The notes under the pieces are model-generated. The model made no database searches, had not been told where the DNA came from, and worked only from the letters and a program-made list of their open reading frames with translations. Positions 15,586 through 21,923 of a DNA stretch of 27,097 nucleotides are shown in pieces (position 1 is the stretch's first letter; every line of letters starts with the position of its first letter). The position numbers and the translations under genes were made by a program. Source of the stretch: an uncultured Lachnospiraceae bacterium (GTDB lineage: Bacteria; Bacillota; Clostridia; Lachnospirales; Lachnospiraceae); NCBI GenBank assembly GCA_910588285.1, contig CAJUQB010000064.1, positions 1-27,097 on the forward strand. The letters run 5' to 3'.

Positions 15586-16170
15586 ATGAACACAGCACAG
15601 CCAATCAGAGATGCGAAAGACTTGGAGAGATTCAAACAATTCTACCGAAAGGAGGAGCCAAATTTACGAAATGACTTATTGCTGACACTTGGCTTAAATA
15701 CTGCGCTCCGTGTTTCAGATCTGTTGGAATTGAGATGGAGGCAGGTCTATGACTTTGAGAAGGGGGCCTTCCGGGTCCATATTGCTCTTGTAGAGCAAAA
15801 GACAGGAAAGCATACCCAGATTTTTATCAATGAAAGTATTCTGAAGGCTCTGATTGTCAATAAGGAGGCTCTGGAACAGAAAGCCCCTGTTTCCCTGGAG
15901 CAATATCTTTTTCGCAGCCAGAAGGGCTCCCGCCTGTCACGGGTACAGGCATGGAGGATTATTCGTAAGGCTGCAGAATCCTGCAATATTTCCGGGGTGA
16001 TCAGCCCTCATTCCCTGCGCAAAACCTTTGGGTACTATGCCTGTAAACAGGGGGTGCGTCCAGCCTTGCTTATGGAGCTATTTAATCATTCTTCCTTTGA
16101 AGTAACAAAACGCTATCTGGGAATTGACCAGGAGGACAAGGACGAGGTATTCCGGACAATCTGTATCTAA
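15586..16170 (+). CDS. Small FimB-like tyrosine recombinase
   Basis: This site-specific recombinase has only the catalytic domain (194 residues), like FimB/FimE-type invertases, and lacks the N-terminal SAM-like core-binding domain of phage integrases. All six active-site residues are present: Arg42 (TALRVSDLL), Lys72 (EQKTGK), His142 and Arg145 (SPHSLRKTF), His168 (FNHSS) and the nucleophile Tyr177 (KRYLGI). AAAGGAGGT precedes the ATG with good spacing. The gene is enclosed by inverted palindromic sites, which are its likely substrate. It is predicted to be active, because no residue or frame is broken. Confidence 0.92.
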   Translation: MNTAQPIRDAKDLERFKQFYRKEEPNLRNDLLLTLGLNTALRVSDLLELRWRQVYDFEKGAFRVHIALVEQKTGKHTQIFINESILKALIVNKEALEQKAPVSLEQYLFRSQKGSRLSRVQAWRIIRKAAESCNISGVISPHSLRKTFGYYACKQGVRPALLMELFNHSSFEVTKRYLGIDQEDKDEVFRTICI

Positions 16171-16176
16171 TGAAGT

Positions 16177-16209
16177 AAAAAATGCAACACAATGAGAATT
16201 GTGTTACAT
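16177..16209. repeat. Right recombination site candidate (imperfect palindrome)
   Basis: ATGCAACACAAT (16182-16193) and ATTGTGTTACAT (16198-16209) flank the core GAGA, with one mismatch in the arms. The inner arm is preceded by an A-tract; the outer arm continues into GCGGAG. On the + strand no T-run follows the stem, so transcripts of the recombinase gene should read out into csrA. On the - strand the stem ends in TTTTTTAC and would terminate. Confidence 0.8.
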
Positions 16210-16210
16210 G

Positions 16211-16286
16211 CGGAGAAGCAAATGGCCTGCAGATCAGCGGCCAAGTAACTGGGAATCGCATACGGGATATGCAGAAACATGGAGGT
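16211..16286 (+). promoter_or_regulatory. csrA leader with candidate CsrA-binding GGA motifs
   Basis: GCATA (16258-16262) pairs with TATGC (16268-16272) and displays the loop CGGGA, with GGA exposed. The ribosome binding site itself lies in ACATGGAGGT (16277-16286), close to the known CsrA target form ACA-n-GGA. Another GGA occurs at 16212-16214. The arrangement suggests that CsrA represses its own translation. No convincing separate promoter is seen between 16210 and 16296. Confidence 0.45.
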
Positions 16287-16295
16287 TTGTAAAAT

Positions 16296-16607
16296 ATGCT
16301 GAAGCTTACACTGAAGGCAGGGGAATATTTGATGATCGGCGACGGGATCAAGGTGGTCTACACCGGAGGCAGCGGGAACAACGGACACCTTCTGGTGGAT
16401 GCCCCCAGAACCATGAATATCGTAAGAAGCGGGACATTGGAAAAATACGGAATGGCCGCAGACCCGGGCAATGAAGTGAAGCATCACAGGGATCGGCAGC
16501 TGTCCCCGGAGGCACAGGCCAAGATCAAGGCCATCCTCATGGAGGAGCGGAAGAAAGCCAGACGGGCAGAGCGGGAAAAGGATCCCAAAGTGAAATACGG
16601 GTATTAA
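16296..16607 (+). CDS. csrA: Divergent CsrA-family RNA-binding translational regulator with C-terminal extension
   Basis: CsrA dimers bind GGA motifs in mRNA leaders and block ribosome access; in Gram-positive bacteria the main target is flagellin mRNA, with FliW as antagonist. The first ~50 residues follow the CsrA pattern: Leu4, GE at 9-10, MIGDGIKV (13-20) and DAPRTMNIVR with the RNA-contacting Arg44. The normally basic residue 6 is Leu. The last ~50 residues form an Arg/Lys/Glu-rich extension (MEERKKARRAEREK) not found in the usual 60-75-residue CsrA. GGAGGT lies 9 nt before the ATG. It sits just upstream of flagellin, as expected for the family. FliW is not in the window. Confidence 0.8.
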   Translation: MLKLTLKAGEYLMIGDGIKVVYTGGSGNNGHLLVDAPRTMNIVRSGTLEKYGMAADPGNEVKHHRDRQLSPEAQAKIKAILMEERKKARRAEREKDPKVKYGY

Positions 16608-16629
16608 GAGGCCGTATCAAAGCAGATAA
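16604..16629 (+). promoter_or_regulatory. Candidate sigma-28 (SigD) promoter for flagellin
   Basis: GCAGATAA at 16622-16629 matches the sigma-28 -10 consensus GCCGATAA at seven of eight positions. TTAAG at 16604-16608 lies 14 nt upstream as a -35 resembling TAAAG. It begins at the csrA stop codon, gives a flagellin leader of about 125 nt, and lies outside the putative invertible segment. A hairpin, 16626-16636 with 16655-16664, overlaps the start region. Confidence 0.45.
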
Positions 16630-16685
16630 TAACGCGGGGGTAGCCTAGGGCCTTCGCTTATTATAAAAATAAAAAAACAAAACAT

Positions 16686-16754
16686 GTTTCCCGGCAGAGC
16701 CGGAGAAACCCACATGCACGCAAACGGATTTGCGGCATTACAAAACAAGGAGGA
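16686..16754 (+). promoter_or_regulatory. Flagellin leader with CsrA-type hairpins and GGA-bearing Shine-Dalgarno
   Basis: A 10-bp stem, GTTTCCCGGC (16686-16695) with 16699-16709, has a single bulged A next to GG. A second hairpin, CGCAAA (16719-16724) with TTTGCG (16729-16734), presents the loop CGGA. The Shine-Dalgarno region CAAGGAGGAAC (16746-16756) carries two more GGA motifs. A loop GGA plus a GGA in the ribosome binding site is the two-site layout established for CsrA control of Bacillus hag mRNA. Confidence 0.6.
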
Positions 16755-16762
16755 ACATAATT

Positions 16763-17947
16763 ATGGCAATGGTAGTACAACACAATCTTACAGCAATGAA
16801 TTCCAACAGAATGCTGGGCGTGACCACAAGCGGACAGGCAAAGTCTTCTGAGAAGCTGTCTTCTGGTTATCAGATCAACCGTGCGGCGGATGACGCAGCG
16901 GGCCTTAAGATTTCTGAGAAGATGAGAAGCCAGGTGCGTGGCCTGAACCGTGCATCCACCAATGCACAGGATGGTATCTCTTTAATCCAGACTGCAGAGG
17001 GTGCATTGAATGAGGCACACAGCATTCTGCAGAGAATGAACGAGCTTGCTGTACAGGGCGCCAATGATACCAACCAGAGCATTGACCGTGACGCCATCAA
17101 CCAGGAGCTGACAGCCCTGACTGCAGAGCTGGACAGAATTTCCGAGACCACTCAGTTCAATAAGCAGGAGCTGCTGGATGGAAGCTTTACGGACAAGAAA
17201 CTTCAGGTAGGTGCAAATGCGAACCAGAGTATCAGCATCAGTATTGGCAAGATGGACGCAGCATCCCTTGGCTTGAAGAGTATTACTTATGCAAAGGGAG
17301 CAGAAACAGTCAGCTATAATAAGATTAATTATATGGGAATTGAGTATACGTATGATACATCTAATTCGGCTGCTGGTAATAAAGAGTTATTCTTGTCTGC
17401 TGCATTTGCATATGGCGAGAAGAAGTTTGAAGATGATATGATTTATATGACTTCAGCAGGAAGTTACGGGTTTGTATCAGGAACGGTAGCAGCCGGAACC
17501 CTTGATAGCGCCAAAGCTATGGGACCCAGCATGATGGGTTCCCGGTATGCGTCCATGGCAAGTGCGGAGTGGTCCGCGTTGCTTTCGAATGCAATTGTTC
17601 GTGGAACGACAGCAGGTGGCTTTGGTTCTACATTGACAATTACTTCTCCTGCTGTAGATGATTATAATGTTGCAAATGCGACATTGACTGCAGTGCAGGA
17701 TGCTATAAATCGTGTATCTACTCAGCGTTCCGCACTTGGTGCATTACAGAACAGATTAGAGCATACAGTTGCCAATTTGGACAACGTAGCAGAGAATACG
17801 CAGGCAGCTGAATCTAGAATTCGCGATACTGATATGGCTTCCGAGATGGTGGAATACAGCAAAAACAATATTCTTGCTCAGGCAGGTCAATCTATGCTGG
17901 CACAGGCAAATCAGGCAACACAAGGAGTATTGTCTCTGTTACAGTAA
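16763..17947 (+). CDS. fliC: Flagellin
   Basis: Structural subunit of the flagellar filament, 394 residues. The N-terminal D0/D1 region (residues 1-150) has the canonical HNLTAMNSNRMLG, a KLSSGYQINRAADDAAGL stretch and NELAVQGANDT. The C-terminal D1/D0 region has QNRLEHTVANLDNVAEN and IRDTDMASEM and ends in LSLLQ. The central variable domain (about 170-310) is short and Ser/Thr-rich, offering sites for O-glycosylation by the downstream cluster. ATG 16763 is used with AAGGAGGA at 16747-16754; a TTG at 16730 would lie upstream of that site. Base composition shifts to lower G+C after about 17290. Confidence 0.97.
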   Translation: MAMVVQHNLTAMNSNRMLGVTTSGQAKSSEKLSSGYQINRAADDAAGLKISEKMRSQVRGLNRASTNAQDGISLIQTAEGALNEAHSILQRMNELAVQGANDTNQSIDRDAINQELTALTAELDRISETTQFNKQELLDGSFTDKKLQVGANANQSISISIGKMDAASLGLKSITYAKGAETVSYNKINYMGIEYTYDTSNSAAGNKELFLSAAFAYGEKKFEDDMIYMTSAGSYGFVSGTVAAGTLDSAKAMGPSMMGSRYASMASAEWSALLSNAIVRGTTAGGFGSTLTITSPAVDDYNVANATLTAVQDAINRVSTQRSALGALQNRLEHTVANLDNVAENTQAAESRIRDTDMASEMVEYSKNNILAQAGQSMLAQANQATQGVLSLLQ

Positions 17948-17964
17948 TCAGGCTGTATAAGGGG

Positions 17965-18000
17965 AATAGAAAAACCAGCTTCGGCTGGTTTTTCTATTTT
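17965..18000 (+). terminator. Rho-independent terminator of flagellin
   Basis: A perfect 15-bp stem (17965-17979 with 17984-17998) is closed by a stable TTCG tetraloop. The 3' side runs through GGTTTTTCTATTTTTAAAT. It separates the highly expressed flagellin gene from the glycosylation genes, which would depend on readthrough or on a promoter I cannot identify. Confidence 0.93.
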
Positions 18001-18036
18001 TAAATATATGCGGCAGGTGTAGAAAAGGAGATGGCT

Positions 18037-18378
18037 GTGAAAGAAAAAATAGAGAATTTATACGAAACCATTAATTTCCTGGGGTTTAATGCTACTTATT
18101 CCAGAGATAATAATTATGTAATAAATTCCAGGGAAATTATTCCACAGATACAGGAATTTGTCCAATGGTTTTTTACGAATATTTCCGGTTTAGAAGAGGG
18201 TGTATATTTAAACTTAACCGACATTTTAAAAGATTGTGAAACTGCACTTCGCGAAGAGGATAATGTGCTTATGATGGATGCATTAGAACAGGGATTGTCA
18301 GGATATTTGGAAATGTTCCTTTCAGAAGAATACTTTAATGAGAAGGAGACAAGTCATGTCGATGGAAAGGCGGATTGA
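18037..18378 (+). CDS. Small conserved-looking protein of unknown function upstream of Maf
   Basis: I do not recognise this 113-residue acidic protein. It looks soluble and mostly helical, with LYETINFLGFNATYSRDNNY near the start and LKDCETALREEDN in the middle. The GTG at 18037 is the preferred start because AAGGAG (18025-18030) lies 6 nt before it; the ATG at 18031 directly abuts that ribosome binding site. The gene overlaps maf by 23 nt, so it is coupled to the glycosyltransferase and may be its partner or a flagellin chaperone. It is strikingly A/T-rich compared with the first 16 kb. Confidence 0.7.
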   Translation: MKEKIENLYETINFLGFNATYSRDNNYVINSREIIPQIQEFVQWFFTNISGLEEGVYLNLTDILKDCETALREEDNVLMMDALEQGLSGYLEMFLSEEYFNEKETSHVDGKAD

Positions 18379-20215
18379 AAATCTCAAAATATTAGAAAAG
18401 CGTTTTCCTGGAATTTCTAAAATGATTGAAGAAAAGGAAGAGAAACTCTTGAAAAAAGAAGCGCTGTATGTTGCAGAAGAAACAGCTTTTACAGGAGAAA
18501 AGATTCTTACGGTAGAAAAGGACAGCAGAAAATTGTATCTGGCAGGGAGACGTGATCCAAGTGCCCATCCTAGAAATCAGATTTCTGTACTGGGGCAGAT
18601 CATACCAAATGCACCTGTGTTTATGCTTGGAATGGGAAATTTAAATTATTTAAAGGAACTAGTGAAAACAACAGATGAAAGTGTAATCTTTTTAATATAT
18701 GAACCTTTTTTCTCTATTTTTTATAAACAATTAGAATTGGCAGATTTTGAGGCTATATTTGAGAATCGGACAATTGTACTTATTATAGGTGGAATTAACG
18801 AGGATGGGTTGGAAGGTCTAATTGTATCCATGCTTCAGGGAGATAAGGTTCCTCTAATGAAATATTTTGTGCTGCCTAATTATCCAAAACTATGTCTGGA
18901 TCAGGTGAAGATATTTCTAAATTATTTGACAAAGTATTCAACGCCTTACTATATTGCGATTGGCACGAACCTGTTTTTCAGCCCCTACCAGGCAGAAAAT
19001 TTTTATCATAATGTCCAATATATCAAGGACGGATACCGGGCCTCCCGGCTGCTCAAGGTTCTTCCGACGGATATTCCCGCCTTTGTAATTGCGGCAGGGC
19101 CTTCTTTGAATAAGAATATCAAAGAACTGAAACGGGCAAAGGGAAAGGGCTTCCTGATTGCGGTGGATACGGCCATCAAGCCTCTTTTGCGGGAAGGCAT
19201 CATTCCGGATTTGTTTGTGACCTTGGATGGGATCAAGCCAGTGGAGCTTGTGGAGGAAGAACAGGCAAAAGAAATTCCAATGCTCACCAAGGTGACAGCA
19301 GCCAGGAGCGTTATGGATTACCATACCGGAAAGAAGTTTTTTATCAATGAAGGCTACCGATATGTAGATCAGCTTTACAAGATGAATGGAAAAAGCATCC
19401 AGGGCTTTTCCGTGGGTGGCTCTGTGGCAACCTATGCATTTGCTTTGGTCTGCCACCTGGGATTTCGAAAAATCGTATTTGTAGGCCAGGATCTTGCCTA
19501 CACAGATAATAAGTCTCATGCAGACGGAACCTTCCAGGAGAAAATGGAGGAGGAAGATACGGAAAAATTCATGATGGTGCCGGGAAATTACCAGGAACAG
19601 GTGCCTACCCTGACAAATCTGGACGGTTACCGGAAATGGTTTGGGGAATTTATCAGTGAGTGGGAAAAAACGCATTACGTAGAGTTTATCAACGCCACGG
19701 AGGGCGGTGCCAGGATTGAAGGAACGAAGCTCATGCCACTGGCGGAAGTGATTGACCAGGAGTGCAAAAAAGAAGTTGACATCAAATCCTGTATCAACAG
19801 CCTGGAACCGGAATTTACCGAGGAAGAGCAGAATCGGATCGTAGACTATTTTCATGATACGCCAAAACAGGTGCACGAGATTGTACGGCTGGCCCGTGAG
19901 GGCAAAAAAATATATGGGCAGCTGGACAAATTGTGCCATTATGGAAATATGGATAAACGGGCCTATGTGAAGCTTTTAAAACGGGTCAAGAAAAACAGGA
20001 AAAAGATAGAAGAAAATGTAAACTACGATCTTTTGATGCAGTCGATGATACGGGCGGAACAGATCATACGCTCCGGCCAGTATTTCAGCTATGACACCAT
20101 GGAGGAGGAAGGGCTGGAATTGGCACGGCAGGGAAAAAAGTATATGGAGCTGTTGGAGGAATACGCCCTGATTATAGAAGGATATACAGAACAGACAGTT
20201 GCAAAAGCAATCTAG
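18356..20215 (+). CDS. maf: Maf-type motility accessory factor / flagellin nonulosonic acid glycosyltransferase (DUF115)
   Basis: Maf proteins transfer pseudaminic or legionaminic acid from CMP-sugars to Ser/Thr of flagellin before export. The 619-residue product has the central DUF115 (MAF_flag10) domain with FVIAAGPSLNKNIKELK (GPSL at 248-251), AVDTAIKPLL, PDLFVTLDG, FSVGGSVATYAF and FVGQDLAYTD. The ATG at 18356 is chosen because AAGGAG (18343-18348) is 7 nt upstream; an ATG at 18338 lies before that site. The first third is A/T-rich, and from about 18950 the G+C rises abruptly. It lies next to flagellin and the pseudaminic acid genes, its expected context. Confidence 0.9.
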   Translation: MSMERRIENLKILEKRFPGISKMIEEKEEKLLKKEALYVAEETAFTGEKILTVEKDSRKLYLAGRRDPSAHPRNQISVLGQIIPNAPVFMLGMGNLNYLKELVKTTDESVIFLIYEPFFSIFYKQLELADFEAIFENRTIVLIIGGINEDGLEGLIVSMLQGDKVPLMKYFVLPNYPKLCLDQVKIFLNYLTKYSTPYYIAIGTNLFFSPYQAENFYHNVQYIKDGYRASRLLKVLPTDIPAFVIAAGPSLNKNIKELKRAKGKGFLIAVDTAIKPLLREGIIPDLFVTLDGIKPVELVEEEQAKEIPMLTKVTAARSVMDYHTGKKFFINEGYRYVDQLYKMNGKSIQGFSVGGSVATYAFALVCHLGFRKIVFVGQDLAYTDNKSHADGTFQEKMEEEDTEKFMMVPGNYQEQVPTLTNLDGYRKWFGEFISEWEKTHYVEFINATEGGARIEGTKLMPLAEVIDQECKKEVDIKSCINSLEPEFTEEEQNRIVDYFHDTPKQVHEIVRLAREGKKIYGQLDKLCHYGNMDKRAYVKLLKRVKKNRKKIEENVNYDLLMQSMIRAEQIIRSGQYFSYDTMEEEGLELARQGKKYMELLEEYALIIEGYTEQTVAKAI

Positions 20216-20258
20216 TACAAATAGTAATTGTATCAGGAAATATACAGGAGGCAGCCAG

Positions 20259-21254
20259 ATGCTAAATGAAAAAATCATTTTAATTACAGGCGGGACAGGA
20301 TCCTTTGGAAATGCTTTTACGGAATATGTATTGACACATTATGAGCCGAAGAAAATCATCATTTATTCCAGAGATGAATTCAAACAGTTCCAGATGGCAA
20401 ATAAATTTGAAAAATATAAGGACAAGCTGCGCTTTTTTATCGGAGATGTCAGGGACAGGGAACGGCTGTACCGGGCGCTGTATGGCGTAGATTATGTTGT
20501 CCATGCGGCAGCCTTAAAACAGGTGCCGGCCTGCGAATACAATCCCATGGAGGCTGTTAAGACAAATATTACCGGCGCAATGAATATCGTAGACGCAGCC
20601 CTGGATTGTGGGGTGAAACGCATCGTTGCATTGTCAACCGATAAGGCGGTAAATCCCATCAATCTGTACGGCGGCACGAAGCTGGTTTCCGATAAGCTGT
20701 TTATAGCAGCCAACGCCTATTCCGGTGAAAAGGATGTGCGGTTTTCCATTGTGCGGTATGGCAATGTAGCCGGGAGCCGTGGATCCGTCATTCCTTTTTT
20801 CCGAAAAATTGTTGAGCAGGGAGGAGAGGTACTGCCCATCACAGATTACCGCATGACCCGTTTTTGGATCAGCCTGAGCGAGGGAGTCCAACTGGTGATA
20901 AAAGCGCTGAATGAGGCAAGAGGCGGCGAGACATTTATATCAAAAATTCCTTCCTTCAAGATTACGGATCTGGCTAAGGCTATTGCGCCCTGGTGCAGGA
21001 CGGAAGAGGTCGGAATTCGGGAGGGTGAGAAGCTTCATGAAATCATGGTGACACGGGAGGATTCCTCCATGACCTATGAATACGAAAAACATTATATTGT
21101 GTATCCCCACTATAACTGGTGGAGGGAAGAACAGGTGATAGAGGGAGGGATTCCGGTAAAGGAAGGATTTGAATACAGCTCTGGAACCAATACGCAATGG
21201 CTGAATGTGGAACAGCTGCAGGAATTGCTTAAAAAAGATTGTGCAGCTCATTAA
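20259..21254 (+). CDS. pseB: UDP-GlcNAc 4,6-dehydratase (inverting), PseB
   Basis: First enzyme of CMP-pseudaminic acid synthesis: it removes water from UDP-GlcNAc and inverts C5, using bound NADP. The 331-residue short-chain dehydrogenase has the nucleotide-binding TGGTGSFG at 10-17 and the catalytic set Asp128-Lys129 in STDKAVNP and Tyr137-x3-Lys141 in YGGTK. This agrees with the FlaA1/PseB subgroup (shifted by four residues) rather than with ordinary dehydratases. The ATG at 20259 has CAGGAGG at 20245-20251. The remaining pathway genes pseC, pseG, pseH and pseI are not in the window and may lie downstream of pseF. Confidence 0.93.
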   Translation: MLNEKIILITGGTGSFGNAFTEYVLTHYEPKKIIIYSRDEFKQFQMANKFEKYKDKLRFFIGDVRDRERLYRALYGVDYVVHAAALKQVPACEYNPMEAVKTNITGAMNIVDAALDCGVKRIVALSTDKAVNPINLYGGTKLVSDKLFIAANAYSGEKDVRFSIVRYGNVAGSRGSVIPFFRKIVEQGGEVLPITDYRMTRFWISLSEGVQLVIKALNEARGGETFISKIPSFKITDLAKAIAPWCRTEEVGIREGEKLHEIMVTREDSSMTYEYEKHYIVYPHYNWWREEQVIEGGIPVKEGFEYSSGTNTQWLNVEQLQELLKKDCAAH

Positions 21255-21281
21255 AAAGATCAATTGGGAAAGGATACAGAG

Positions 21282-21911
21282 ATGGAGTACAAAACAGAGC
21301 AGGAAAGGTTTTGGCAGGGCAGCTTTGGCGATGCATACATAAATAGGAATGAGGATAACAGAGATTTATTGGCAGCAGGACTGGCCTTATTTGCGAAGAT
21401 TCTGGGAAAGACATCTGACATTAGAAGCGTGATTGAATTTGGCTCCAATATTGGAATTAACCTGAAAGCAATCAAGACACTGCTTCCAGGGATACGGCCG
21501 TCAGCCATAGAAATCAACCATAAAGCAGCAGGACGATTGCGGGAGGATCCGTTCTTCCACAAGGAAATAGAAGTGTTTGAAGAATCTATTCTCCAGTTCC
21601 GGCCAAAAAGCACATATGATATGGCTTTGATTAAGGGAGTATTAATCCATATCAATCCGGATGAGCTGGATCAGGTATATGAAAAGCTGTATCAGTCCGC
21701 ACAAAAATATATCTGTATTGCAGAGTATTATAATCCGATGCCAGTAGAGCTCTCCTATCGCGGAAACGATGGAAAGCTGTTTAAACGGGATTTTGCCGGG
21801 GAATTTATGGATAAATATCCGGATTGTAAATTGGTAGATTACGGTTTTCAGTATCACAGGGATCCTCATTTTCCAGATGATGATATCACCTGGTTTCTGC
21901 TGGAAAAATAA
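21282..21911 (+). CDS. Pseudaminic acid biosynthesis-associated methylase
   Basis: A 209-residue Rossmann-type SAM-dependent methyltransferase. It starts YKTEQERFWQGSFGDAYINR, a beginning typical of the pseudaminic-acid-associated methylase family (TIGR03587). Motif I is VIEFGSNIGINLKA, the post-I region is PSAIEINHKA, and LIKGVLIHINPDEL and IAEYYNP follow. ATG 21282 is preferred over TTG 21264 because AAAGGA lies at 21269-21274. The methyl acceptor is unknown; O- or N-methylation of the nonulosonic acid or its acyl group is inferred from the context. Confidence 0.85.
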   Translation: MEYKTEQERFWQGSFGDAYINRNEDNRDLLAAGLALFAKILGKTSDIRSVIEFGSNIGINLKAIKTLLPGIRPSAIEINHKAAGRLREDPFFHKEIEVFEESILQFRPKSTYDMALIKGVLIHINPDELDQVYEKLYQSAQKYICIAEYYNPMPVELSYRGNDGKLFKRDFAGEFMDKYPDCKLVDYGFQYHRDPHFPDDDITWFLLEK

Positions 21912-21923
21912 GGGGGAATCAGG

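Larger units (their letters stand above)
15372..16209. mobile_element. Candidate self-contained invertible element (tyrosine recombinase flanked by inverted sites)
   Basis: The segment consists of an outer palindromic site, a promoter, one small tyrosine recombinase gene and a second palindromic site. The 28 identical bases in each site are oppositely oriented, and the asymmetric cores read TCTC on the left and GAGA on the right. Recombination between such sites would invert the 15.4-16.2 kb interval instead of excising it. No transposase, cargo gene or target-site duplication is visible. It lies directly upstream of csrA and flagellin. A mobile cassette with terminal repeats is the main alternative. 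Confidence 0.65.

Noticed and set aside
15586..16170. Reading the recombinase as a phage or ICE integrase
   Set aside because: It lacks the N-terminal DNA-binding domains of such integrases. No phage, conjugation or excisionase genes are present, and no tRNA attachment site is visible.
16592..16618. Alternative sigma-28 promoter: GAAA, 15-nt spacer, GCCGTATC
   Set aside because: Only the first four bases of the -10 match; the site at 16604-16629 fits better.
18938..19939. 333-residue - strand ORF opposite maf
   Set aside because: It is antisense to the conserved DUF115 domain and shows no recognisable protein pattern.
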